A DNA stretch of 64,000 nucleotides from Corynebacterium felinum (GTDB lineage Bacteria; Actinomycetota; Actinomycetes; Mycobacteriales; Mycobacteriaceae): NCBI RefSeq assembly GCF_030408755.1, contig NZ_CP047209.1:620001-684000 (forward strand). The letters run 5' to 3'. Made by a program: the position numbers and the translations under genes. Of this stretch, positions 8,339 through 16,257 are shown piece by piece; the stretch's first letter is position 1; each line of letters opens with the position of its first letter. The notes beneath the pieces were generated by a model, which was given only the letters and a program-made list of their open reading frames with translations, had not been told where the DNA came from and ran no database searches.

Positions 8339-9454
8339 ATGGAGCCGAAAAACCGCCTCAACCAGGATCAAACCCACGTTAATGAGACTATTGCCCGGGT
8401 GCGACGCCGCCCAAGCAAACTCAAAGATACCCATGTCACCCTCGCCCATGGTGCGGGCGGAAAAGCGTCCGCCGCGCTGGTGGAGCACGTCTTTTTCAAT
8501 GCTTACGGCAACGATCTGCTCGGGCAGGCAGGCGACTCCGCAGTGATCGGGCTCAACGAGCTTGTGAGCGCTGGGGACGCGCCAGGGGCGCAGATTGCGT
8601 TCTCTTCAGACGGGTATGTAGTCAACCCCATAGAGTTTCCCGGCGGAAACATAGGCGAACTCGCCATCAATGGCACAGTGAATGACCTTGCAGTTGCAGG
8701 AGCGATCCCGCAGTTCATCTCGGCAAGCTTTATCCTCGAAGAAGGCCTAGAAATCGAAACGTTGCGTCGCATTGTCACCTCCATGCATCAGGCCGCTGAC
8801 AAAGCGGGTGTGCGCATCGCCACAGGGGATACCAAGGTGGTGCCCAAAGGGGCAGGCGACAAAATCTACATCACCACCTCCGGCATCGGCATCATCCCAC
8901 AGGCCCGGAACTTAGGTTTCGAGCATGTCGAGAAAGGTAACAAAATCATCGTTTCTGGCCACATCGCTGACCACGGTATGGCAGTGATGATGGCCAGGGG
9001 TGACCTCGCGATCAACGCCCCCATCGAATCCGACACCCGTGAGGTAGCCACGCTTGTCGACGCCCTTGTGACCGCCGTCCCCAACACACGGTGGATGCGT
9101 GACGCAACCCGCGGGGGATTGGCTACCGTGATGAATGAACTCGCCGAAAACACCGGACTCGGGGTGGCGCTTGAAGACGAAGCAATTCCAGTACGCCCCA
9201 TGACCCGCGCCGCCTGCGACATGTTGGGAATCGACCCCCTCTACGTGGCCAACGAGGGAACCTTCTGCGCTGTAGTTCCCGCCGAAGACGCTGAGCGTGC
9301 CGTTGCCGCACTGAGAGCTGCCGGTGCGGAAAACCCGCGGGTTATCGGAAGAATTGTCAGCCAGCCCGCTGCCGCAGTAGTGCTCATTACTGGTTTCGGT
9401 GGCACCCGCATGGTGGATAAACTCGTCGGGGACCCACTGCCACGCATCTGCTAA
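8339..9454 (+). CDS. hypE: Hydrogenase maturation protein HypE (carbamoyl dehydratase)
   Basis: Dehydrates the thiocarboxamide on its own C-terminal Cys to thiocyanate, giving the CN ligands of the active-site iron. 371 residues from ATG 8339 (AAGGA 10 nt upstream); a GTG at 8279 directly downstream of a -10 box would give 391. Motifs: LAHGAGGKAS, the PurM-like dinucleotide region QAGDSAVIGL, FSSDGYVVNPIEFPGGNIG, GTVNDLAVAGA, ATGDTKVVPKG, RDATRGGLATVMNE. The protein ends exactly in PRIC, the Cys that receives the carbamoyl group from HypF. Its stop overlaps the convergent hypF stop by 4 bases. Confidence 0.96.
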   Translation: MEPKNRLNQDQTHVNETIARVRRRPSKLKDTHVTLAHGAGGKASAALVEHVFFNAYGNDLLGQAGDSAVIGLNELVSAGDAPGAQIAFSSDGYVVNPIEFPGGNIGELAINGTVNDLAVAGAIPQFISASFILEEGLEIETLRRIVTSMHQAADKAGVRIATGDTKVVPKGAGDKIYITTSGIGIIPQARNLGFEHVEKGNKIIVSGHIADHGMAVMMARGDLAINAPIESDTREVATLVDALVTAVPNTRWMRDATRGGLATVMNELAENTGLGVALEDEAIPVRPMTRAACDMLGIDPLYVANEGTFCAVVPAEDAERAVAALRAAGAENPRVIGRIVSQPAAAVVLITGFGGTRMVDKLVGDPLPRIC

Positions 9455-11718
9455 AATTCCTCAAAGCTACTCACTAGTCGCGCCGCAACCGCCTGACCCA
9501 CACTGATCCCACCATCAGTACAGGGAAGCGCAGAATGCTCAAGAAGCGGGTACGGCAGGTGGTGGCGCAGACGCTGGATAAACAGCCCATTCACCGCACA
9601 CCCACCAGTAACCCCCACCACTGGGAGGTTATCGTGCGAGCACTGTTCACCATCATCCTCCATGAGAGCGTCGATCGCACTGACTACCGCGCGGGCACAT
9701 ACGCGAGCCAACCACTCGTGAAAAAGCCACGCCCGCACGCCCGAATCTAACCGCGAGTCGCTCAGCATCTCCACCAGATCTTTCAACCCCTCACCGACGT
9801 TGATGGCGGAAGACGGGGCAGAAGCATGCTGTTGCAACATCATCGCCGCTTGGCCTTCAAAAGAGACCTCGTGAATCAAACCGATGATGCTGGCGGCGGC
9901 GTCGAAAAGCCTCCCAGCACTCGATGTGGACACCACACCCATACCCGAGGAAAGTTGCGAAGCAACCAGCTGAGTCTCCTGTGGATCCACCCCTTCAGGC
10001 ACCGGCACATCCACCCCAACAGCATGCGCCACGCCCTGAGAAACCCGCCACGGGAACTGCACCGCACGATCCCCACCGACAAGCGGGAACTCCGGAATAT
10101 GCCACCACCTGCGAAAACCACCAGTGCGCTCAACAATCAACACCTCCCCGCCCCACACCGAACCATCCGACCCGAACCCCGTGCCATCACAGGCAATCAC
10201 CACACCCAAAGATCCCACACGACCATGCTCAGCGAGCAACGACAGCGCATGCGCGTGATGATGCTGCACCTGCACCAGCGGAACATCATGGCGATCGGCA
10301 AACCGGGAAGCCCACGCCGACGTCGAATAGCCAGGATGCGCATCACAGGCCACCACATCCACCCGCACACCTCGAATGCTGACCATCTGCGCCACCATCT
10401 TCTCAAAGGCCTCCAACGCCGCCAGTGAGCCCATATCTCCCACATGCGCCGACACATGCACAACCTCACCGACCGCCAACGCAGCCGTATTCTTCAACTC
10501 ACCACCCACAGCCAACACACACAAACCATTACCCACAGGAACCCGAAACGGAATCGGTGCCAACCCCCGCGAACGCCGAACCAACCGCGAACCCACCACC
10601 ACCGAATCCTCCACCGGTACATGAATCTCACGATCATGCAGCACAAACGCGTCCGCGAAGTCTCCCAAACCCGCCAACGCAGCCTCATTTGAAAAACAAA
10701 TCGGCTCCCCAGCCACATTCCCACTCGTGGCCACCACCGGGCGATCCACCACCAACACATGAAGCGGGGAATAAGCCACCATCACCCCCACCTCATTCAA
10801 ACCCGGCGCAATATCTGCCACCCCCACGCCCTCACACACCGGGGCAACCACAATTGGGCGAGCCGGGGAGCACAGTACCTCCAGCTGCTCGGGAGAGAAC
10901 TTCGCCCACTTTTGTGCTTCCGCAACATCTGGCACCATCACCGCAAAGGGCTTATCACCACGGCGTTTGCGTTGACGCAACGTGTGCACTGCTGAGGGGC
11001 ATCGAGCGTCGCACATTAGGTGAAAACCCCCGATGCCGCGCACCGCGACGATCTTGCCGGCGTCGAAAAGCTCATGCACTGTTGCCCACACATCCTCGCC
11101 CTCGCACAGCTGGTTGCCCTGCTTGTCAGTAAGCCACACACGAGGGCCACACGCTGGGCAAGAAATAGGTTGAGCATGAAAACGACGATCAGCCGGATCG
11201 GTATACTCGCGTTCACACTCGGGGCACAGCGGAAACACCTTCAACGTTGTGGCAGGGCGATCATAAGGTAGCGACTCAATAATCGACAGGCGCGGACCAC
11301 AATTTGTGCAGGTAATAAACGGATAACGGTAACGACGATTGCGCGGATCAGCCATCTCCCGCGCACAATCATCACACATCGCAACATCAGGCGGAATAAA
11401 CGTCGCCGCCGACCCCGATGAGCGTGTCGACGCCCTAATCTCAAACCCCTCCTCGCCAGGAACCACCTCACACGACGTCACATCGTGCCCAATAACCTGC
11501 GCCAAAGGCGGAAGCTCATGCACAAGCATCAACTCAAACTCAGCCACTGCATCCGCAAATCCCTGAACCTCCAGCTCCACACACGACACATCGTTGACGC
11601 AAAAGCCCGACACCCCACATTTCGAAGCCGCACGGGATAAAAACGGGCGCATACCCACGCCCTGGACCACGCCACGCAAAAGATGCCGCTGACGCACAAG
11701 CTCACGATCGCCATACAT
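9451..11718 (-). CDS. hypF: Carbamoyltransferase HypF
   Basis: Transfers carbamoyl from carbamoyl phosphate to HypE. 755 residues with the full domain order. Acylphosphatase-like N-terminus: LLRGVVQGVGMRPFLSR. Two zinc-finger units: CDDCAREMADPRNRRY / CTNCGP and CPECERE / CPACGP (about 115-190). YrdC-like domain: IVAVRGIGGFHLMCDA, RKRRGDKPFAVM. Kae1/TobZ-like C-terminal domain: QVQHHHAHALSLLAEHG, ACDGTGFGSDGSVWGGE. ATG 11718 lies 8 nt after a TACACT box, so it is probably leaderless and divergent from hypA. No truncation is seen. Confidence 0.97.
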   Translation of the reverse strand: MYGDRELVRQRHLLRGVVQGVGMRPFLSRAASKCGVSGFCVNDVSCVELEVQGFADAVAEFELMLVHELPPLAQVIGHDVTSCEVVPGEEGFEIRASTRSSGSAATFIPPDVAMCDDCAREMADPRNRRYRYPFITCTNCGPRLSIIESLPYDRPATTLKVFPLCPECEREYTDPADRRFHAQPISCPACGPRVWLTDKQGNQLCEGEDVWATVHELFDAGKIVAVRGIGGFHLMCDARCPSAVHTLRQRKRRGDKPFAVMVPDVAEAQKWAKFSPEQLEVLCSPARPIVVAPVCEGVGVADIAPGLNEVGVMVAYSPLHVLVVDRPVVATSGNVAGEPICFSNEAALAGLGDFADAFVLHDREIHVPVEDSVVVGSRLVRRSRGLAPIPFRVPVGNGLCVLAVGGELKNTAALAVGEVVHVSAHVGDMGSLAALEAFEKMVAQMVSIRGVRVDVVACDAHPGYSTSAWASRFADRHDVPLVQVQHHHAHALSLLAEHGRVGSLGVVIACDGTGFGSDGSVWGGEVLIVERTGGFRRWWHIPEFPLVGGDRAVQFPWRVSQGVAHAVGVDVPVPEGVDPQETQLVASQLSSGMGVVSTSSAGRLFDAAASIIGLIHEVSFEGQAAMMLQQHASAPSSAINVGEGLKDLVEMLSDSRLDSGVRAWLFHEWLARVCARAVVSAIDALMEDDGEQCSHDNLPVVGVTGGCAVNGLFIQRLRHHLPYPLLEHSALPCTDGGISVGQAVAARLVSSFEEF

Positions 11719-11726
11719 ACTTCATC

Positions 11727-11732
11727 AGTGTA
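11727..11732 (-). promoter_or_regulatory. Probable -10 box of hypF (leaderless)
   Basis: TACACT on the minus strand, 8 nt (GATGAAGT) before the hypF ATG at 11718. Confidence 0.5.
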
Positions 11733-11806
11733 GAGGGTGCCCCTAACACTGCTGTGACCTCCCCAAATGCCAGTGTGTTGTGCTGCACTGCAGCAGCCTA
11801 AAGGGG

Positions 11807-11812
11807 TAGCAT
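11807..11812 (+). promoter_or_regulatory. Probable -10 box of hypA (leaderless)
   Basis: TAGCAT followed by 8 nt (CAGACTTT) and the GTG start at 11821. The geometry supports the GTG that gives the required Met-His-Glu N-terminus. Confidence 0.55.
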
Positions 11813-11820
11813 CAGACTTT

Positions 11821-12189
11821 GTGCACGAAATCGCTCTTTCCACCCAGCTTGCGCACGTTGTTCAACGCGCCGCAGGGAATCGACGAGTCTATGATGTGCA
11901 CCTGAAAATCGGGGCGTTACGCCAAGTTGTGCCAGAAACTCTCACCTACGCGTGGGGCTTCGTAACCAAAAAGACACCCCTCGAACAGGCCACACTGAGC
12001 ATTGAATGGGTCGACGCCATAATCGAATGTGCTGCCGGGCACCGTCGCGACATCTCAGGCGAGGAGTATCTTGACCTTTCCTGCCACCAATGCCCCGAAC
12101 CGACCCGCGTGATCGCGGGCGAGGAGTTTAGCGTCATCGATATAGAGGTTGAAGGAGAAGAACATGGGACGATTCCACCGCCACGATAA
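11821..12189 (+). CDS. hypA: Hydrogenase nickel incorporation protein HypA (atypical zinc site)
   Basis: Nickel chaperone that works with HypB. About 122 residues from GTG 11821, which yields the conserved M-H-E start where His2 binds nickel; upstream in-frame starts would bury this motif. The body (LSTQLAHVVQRAAGNRRVYDVHLKIGAL) is family-like. The zinc-binding loop is odd: the usual first CxxC is replaced by C-AAG-H (in IIECAAGHRR), while the second is present as CHQC. A more canonical second HypA is encoded at 18029-18373. The 3' end overlaps the hypB start by 26 bases, indicating translational coupling. Confidence 0.88.
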   Translation: MHEIALSTQLAHVVQRAAGNRRVYDVHLKIGALRQVVPETLTYAWGFVTKKTPLEQATLSIEWVDAIIECAAGHRRDISGEEYLDLSCHQCPEPTRVIAGEEFSVIDIEVEGEEHGTIPPPR

Positions 12190-13024
12190 TGATCACGACC
12201 ACCATCATCACCATGATGAGCACGAGCATGATCATCACTATGGTGAGGGTTATTCGCACACGCATGAGCATTCGCACGGCCAGGGGCATTGGCATACCCA
12301 CGAACACTCGCATAGTCAAGGGAAGGAGCATCTAGGGGATCACTCAGGCTACGAAACCTCACGCGAACGCATCAGCGTGCTGGAAGATATTTTCTCCGAA
12401 AACGATCGGCTTGCAGACTCCAACCGCCATGCCTTCAGCGAGCATGGGATAGTCGCCATCAATGTCATGAGCTCACCAGGCGCTGGAAAAACTGCGCTGC
12501 TGGAAAAAACACTTGCCCATCTTCACCAGAAAGTGCGCATCGGAGTAGTCGAAGGCGACATTGAAACAGCCCTCGACGCCGACAGGCTCACCAATATGGG
12601 GGCACAAATCTCACTTGTGAATACCGGTAAGGGTTTTGGTGGTGAATGTCACCTCGACGCCCCCATGGTCGCAGCCGCGCTGAAGAATCTCACGCTCGAT
12701 GCCCTCGACCTCGTCTTCATCGAAAATGTTGGAAACCTCGTTTGTCCAGCGGAATTTGAAGTAGGGGAGCACCACAAAGTGATGGTGGCCTCCGTTACGG
12801 AGGGGGAAGACAAGCCCCTGAAATATCCTGTCATGTTCCGATCCGTGGACGTGGTGATTGTCAATAAAATTGATCTTCTCCCATATCTCGATTTCGATAT
12901 GGATCTGTTCATCAAAAATATTCGGCAGGTAAACCCCGAGGCCAGAGTAATTTTACTCTCCACCAAAACTGGGGAAGGAATGGAAAACTTCTACGACTGG
13001 ATCACCACCGTCGTGCCTTCTTAA
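12164..13024 (+). CDS. hypB: Hydrogenase nickel incorporation GTPase HypB
   Basis: SIMIBI-class GTPase that drives nickel insertion. 286 residues. The first ~70 residues are a histidine-rich nickel-storage region (long H/D/E runs, THEHSHGQGHWHTHEHSHSQG). The G domain follows: P-loop NVMSSPGAGKTALLEK, VVEGDIETALDADR (switch/dimer metal region), the metal-site GECHLDAPMV, IENVGNLVCPAEFE, and NKIDLLPYLDFD (base recognition). ATG 12164 is chosen because GAAGGAGAAG sits just upstream. It is in one operon with hypA and probably with the structural genes, which begin 160 bases further on. Confidence 0.97.
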   Translation: MGRFHRHDNDHDHHHHHDEHEHDHHYGEGYSHTHEHSHGQGHWHTHEHSHSQGKEHLGDHSGYETSRERISVLEDIFSENDRLADSNRHAFSEHGIVAINVMSSPGAGKTALLEKTLAHLHQKVRIGVVEGDIETALDADRLTNMGAQISLVNTGKGFGGECHLDAPMVAAALKNLTLDALDLVFIENVGNLVCPAEFEVGEHHKVMVASVTEGEDKPLKYPVMFRSVDVVIVNKIDLLPYLDFDMDLFIKNIRQVNPEARVILLSTKTGEGMENFYDWITTVVPS

Positions 13025-13057
13025 CTTTGGCTACATTTCCTCATGCCAACCGCCGTT

Positions 13058-13079
13058 GTTAGCTAATGTTATACCTAAC
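13058..13079 (+). promoter_or_regulatory. Possible promoter/operator upstream of hydrogenase small subunit
   Basis: GTTAGCTAATGTTATACCTAAC: inverted 5-bp arms GTTAG/CTAAC around AT-rich -10-like hexamers. TACCTAACG recurs at 13151-13159, also before the start codon. No regulator is identified; listed as a candidate site only. Confidence 0.3.
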
Positions 13080-13183
13080 GAAAGAAGCGTGAAGTGACAC
13101 CGTATACGTGGACGGGTACCCCCGCGTCCACGTATGTGCACACGCACTCTTACCTAACGTTGAACAATCACGAGGTTGGATTC

Positions 13184-14422
13184 ATGCACTTATTGGACAC
13201 GTGGCAAGGCGAAACGCTTAAAGAAAACCTTGAGCGTAAAGGTGTAACCCGCCGAGATTTCATGAAAATGTGCGCCTCGATGGCCGCAATCTTCACCGTT
13301 GGGGTACCCCTAGAAGGGGTAGCCACCGCCGAAGAAGCAGAAAAAATCGCCGAGACCCTCGATAAAGTAACCAAGCCCAATGTTGCGTGGCTTCAACTTC
13401 AAGAATGCACCGGCTGTATGGAATCCGTGTTGAGGTCTGGTTCTTCCACCATCGAAGACCTCGTACTCAACCAACTGTCGGTCAACTACAACGAACTCGT
13501 GATGGCCGCTTCTGGTGAAGCAGCCGAAAAAGCCCTGCATGATCTGAACGAAAGTCCACACATCCTCGTAGTCAACGGTTCTGTCTCGTTGGCAGAAGAT
13601 GGCGTCTATTGCATGATCGGTGGGAAAACTTCCGAGGAAGTGCTTCGCGAGGCAGCGAAAAACGCCACCGCCATCCTTGCAGTTGGTGCCTGCGCAGTTT
13701 ACGGATCAGTGCAAGCAGCCAGGCCAAATCCCACTCACGCCGTTGGAGTGGATGACATAATCAAAGACAAACCCATCATTAATGTCTCGGGATGCCCACC
13801 AATTGGTGAGGTGATTACCGCCACCATCACCTATATTCTTACCCACGGGAAACCACCGAAGGTGGATGCCGAAGGTCGCCCCCTTTTCGCCTACGACCAG
13901 CGTATTCACGACTCGTGCCCCCGCCGCGCACATTTCGATGCCGGCCAGTTCGTGCGCACCTTCGACGACGAAGCCGCACGAAACGGATGGTGCCTGTATG
14001 AAGTGGGATGTAAAGGCCCATCCACCTTCAGCCCGTGCCCGATTATTCAGTGGAACCTCAAATCAGGGTGGCCCATTGGTGCGGGCCACCCGTGCATTGG
14101 GTGTACGGAAAAGCACTTCTTCGACCGTTTCACCCCGTTCTATGACACTCTGCCCCACATTGTTGGCTTCGGCATTGAAAACAGCGCGGAGAAAATCGGC
14201 TTCGGCCTCATCGGTGCCGCAGCAGCAGGCGTGGTGGTGCATGGGGCAGTCACAACAGTTCGCGAAATCGGGATGCGTAAGAGTAACGGTGCGATTGAAC
14301 CACTAGCGGCATTTGGTGAACAACCCAATGAACCCACGGTGATCGCTCCCTCAACAAACCCTGACCACCTTGCAAAGCACGCTAAAGATGCTCAAGCTCA
14401 AGATCAAGGGAGCAAAAGCTAA
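13184..14422 (+). CDS. hyaA: [NiFe]-hydrogenase small subunit, Tat-exported
   Basis: Electron-transfer subunit with three Fe-S clusters. 412 residues from ATG 13184 (GAGG 8 nt upstream). The twin-arginine signal TRRDFMKMCASMAAIF lies near residue 23-38 and predicts export together with the large subunit. Cluster ligands: proximal LQECTGCMESVLRS and GACAVYGSVQAA, with SGCPPIGE; distal HDSCPRRAHFDAG, CLYEVGCKGP; medial FSPCPIIQWN and GHPCIGCTEKHFF. The proximal site is C-T-G-C, not the C-T-C-C with extra cysteines seen in oxygen-tolerant membrane hydrogenases. A C-terminal hydrophobic segment (IGFGLIGAAAAGVVVHGAV) is a probable membrane anchor. It looks like a group 1 uptake enzyme. Confidence 0.95.
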   Translation: MHLLDTWQGETLKENLERKGVTRRDFMKMCASMAAIFTVGVPLEGVATAEEAEKIAETLDKVTKPNVAWLQLQECTGCMESVLRSGSSTIEDLVLNQLSVNYNELVMAASGEAAEKALHDLNESPHILVVNGSVSLAEDGVYCMIGGKTSEEVLREAAKNATAILAVGACAVYGSVQAARPNPTHAVGVDDIIKDKPIINVSGCPPIGEVITATITYILTHGKPPKVDAEGRPLFAYDQRIHDSCPRRAHFDAGQFVRTFDDEAARNGWCLYEVGCKGPSTFSPCPIIQWNLKSGWPIGAGHPCIGCTEKHFFDRFTPFYDTLPHIVGFGIENSAEKIGFGLIGAAAAGVVVHGAVTTVREIGMRKSNGAIEPLAAFGEQPNEPTVIAPSTNPDHLAKHAKDAQAQDQGSKS

Positions 14423-14511
14423 GACGAGCCAGGACCTCACACCACTTTGAGGGTTCGCGCTTGTGATGACCACCAAACCGCAGAAGAAAAACGTTAAAAA
14501 GGGAGAACGCC

Positions 14512-16257
14512 GTGACTACCGAAAGAATCGTTGTTGACCCCCTCACCAGAATCGAAGGGCACCTTCGTGTTGAGCTCGAAGTTGAAGACGGGATGATTAA
14601 AGATGCCTGGAGCGAAACCACCCAGTTCCGGGGAATCGAAACCATTGTGGAAGGGCGAGACCCCCGCGACGTGTGGGCATTCGTGGGGCGCATTTGCGGT
14701 GTGTGTACAGGTACCCACTCTGTTGCGTCGGTCACCGCAGTGGAGGCAGCAATTGGGTGTGACATTCCCAAGCAAGCGCAGCTGATTCGTGAAATGGTTC
14801 TAGCGAGTCAGGAGATCCACGATCACGTGGTGCATTTCTACCACCTGCACGCGCTTGACTGGGTGAATGTCGTGTCCGCCGCCGAAGCAGACCCGTTCAA
14901 AACTGCGGAGTTTGCCCGCTCGATTGGTTCCACCTGGCGTGGGAACACCCCCGAACAGTTTGCGAAGGTCAAGGACACAATTAAGGGTGTTCTGGACAGT
15001 GGTCAGCTCAGTATTTTTACTGGTGGCTACTGGGAACACCCCGATTACCGCCTCCCACCTGAGGCTAATTTGATGGCGGTTTCGCACTACCTTGATGCGC
15101 TGCAGTTCCAGCGTTCCATCATCCGCATCAACACGGTTTTTGGTGGAAAGAACCCGCACCCGAACTTCCTTGTTGGTGGCATGGCCTGTTCGATTGACCC
15201 GGACAAGTCTGAGACAGTCAATCAGGTTCACCTTGATCAGATCAAGGGGTGGATTCAGGAAATCGACGACTTCGTTAATGGCTGCTACCTTCCCGACGCT
15301 CTCGCGATCATGAAGGTGTACTCCGACTACTTCGACATTGGAAAATCTGCTGATACGTTCCTTGCCGTTGGCATGGCAGGGGCAACGTTGCGCAGCGACA
15401 AGCTGGATCGATCTTTCAGCTTTGCCCACCCAGAGGTCCAGCCCGGCGTGATTCTGGATGGCGACTACACCACCCTGCATCCGCTGGATACAGACAAGAT
15501 TAAGGAGTACATCTCCTCGGCTTGGTACGAGTATTCGGTGGGCAAAGATAAAGGTCTTGCTCCTGAGGCGGGCGAAACCACCCCGAAGTACACGGGACCA
15601 AAGCCTCCGTGGACGTGGCTGGCAGACAACGCAGAGTATTCGTGGTCGAAATCGCCGCGTTACGACGGCCGCCCCACGCAGGTTGGTCCCGTTTCGCGTG
15701 TGTTGGTGGCTTATCTTCACAACGAAGTGCACACGAAGAAAATCGTTGACGATGCCTTGAAGTTCTTAGACATTGGCATTGAGAAGATGAATTCCACCGG
15801 CGGACGCACTCTCGCCCGCGCAGTAGAGGCTGTGACCACTGCAAAGGCGCTGGGGCAGGTGCTGCTTCCGGAATTTATCACAGGCTTGCAGCAGGGCGAC
15901 TTCGATGTCTTTAATTCCAAGACGTGGGAACCAAGCAGCTGGCCTGCTAAGACTTCCGGTTTTGCAATGCTAGAGGTTGCACGCGGAACCCTTTCCCACT
16001 ACATCACTATTGAGGACAAAAAGTGCGCGCACTACCAAGCGGTAGTTCCCACCACCTGGTTGGCTGGTGGCCGTGATCCGAAGGGGCAACTAGGCCCTTA
16101 CGAGTCCTCCTTGGCTAATGGTGAACATCCTCTCGTTGATCCGAAGCAACCTTTGGAGGTGCTTCGCACAATCCACTCCTTCGACCCGTGCATGTCGTGT
16201 GCCGTCCACCTGTTGGATACAGAAGGTGAAGTGCTGATGCAGGTGATGACTCAATGA
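14512..16257 (+). CDS. hyaB: [NiFe]-hydrogenase large subunit precursor
   Basis: Catalytic subunit that binds the NiFe(CN)2CO site. 581 residues from GTG 14512 (AAAAGGGAGAA upstream). N-terminal VDPLTRIEGHLRVE. The L1 motif RICGVCTGTHSVASV near residue 62 supplies two cysteine ligands. L2, DPCMSCAVHLLDTEGEV at the C-terminus, supplies the other two. About 15 residues follow the His of L2 and should be removed by the peptidase encoded at 17518. The stop overlaps the start of the cytochrome b gene (ATGA). Order small-large-cytochrome-peptidase matches hyaABCD operons. Confidence 0.97.
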   Translation: MTTERIVVDPLTRIEGHLRVELEVEDGMIKDAWSETTQFRGIETIVEGRDPRDVWAFVGRICGVCTGTHSVASVTAVEAAIGCDIPKQAQLIREMVLASQEIHDHVVHFYHLHALDWVNVVSAAEADPFKTAEFARSIGSTWRGNTPEQFAKVKDTIKGVLDSGQLSIFTGGYWEHPDYRLPPEANLMAVSHYLDALQFQRSIIRINTVFGGKNPHPNFLVGGMACSIDPDKSETVNQVHLDQIKGWIQEIDDFVNGCYLPDALAIMKVYSDYFDIGKSADTFLAVGMAGATLRSDKLDRSFSFAHPEVQPGVILDGDYTTLHPLDTDKIKEYISSAWYEYSVGKDKGLAPEAGETTPKYTGPKPPWTWLADNAEYSWSKSPRYDGRPTQVGPVSRVLVAYLHNEVHTKKIVDDALKFLDIGIEKMNSTGGRTLARAVEAVTTAKALGQVLLPEFITGLQQGDFDVFNSKTWEPSSWPAKTSGFAMLEVARGTLSHYITIEDKKCAHYQAVVPTTWLAGGRDPKGQLGPYESSLANGEHPLVDPKQPLEVLRTIHSFDPCMSCAVHLLDTEGEVLMQVMTQ

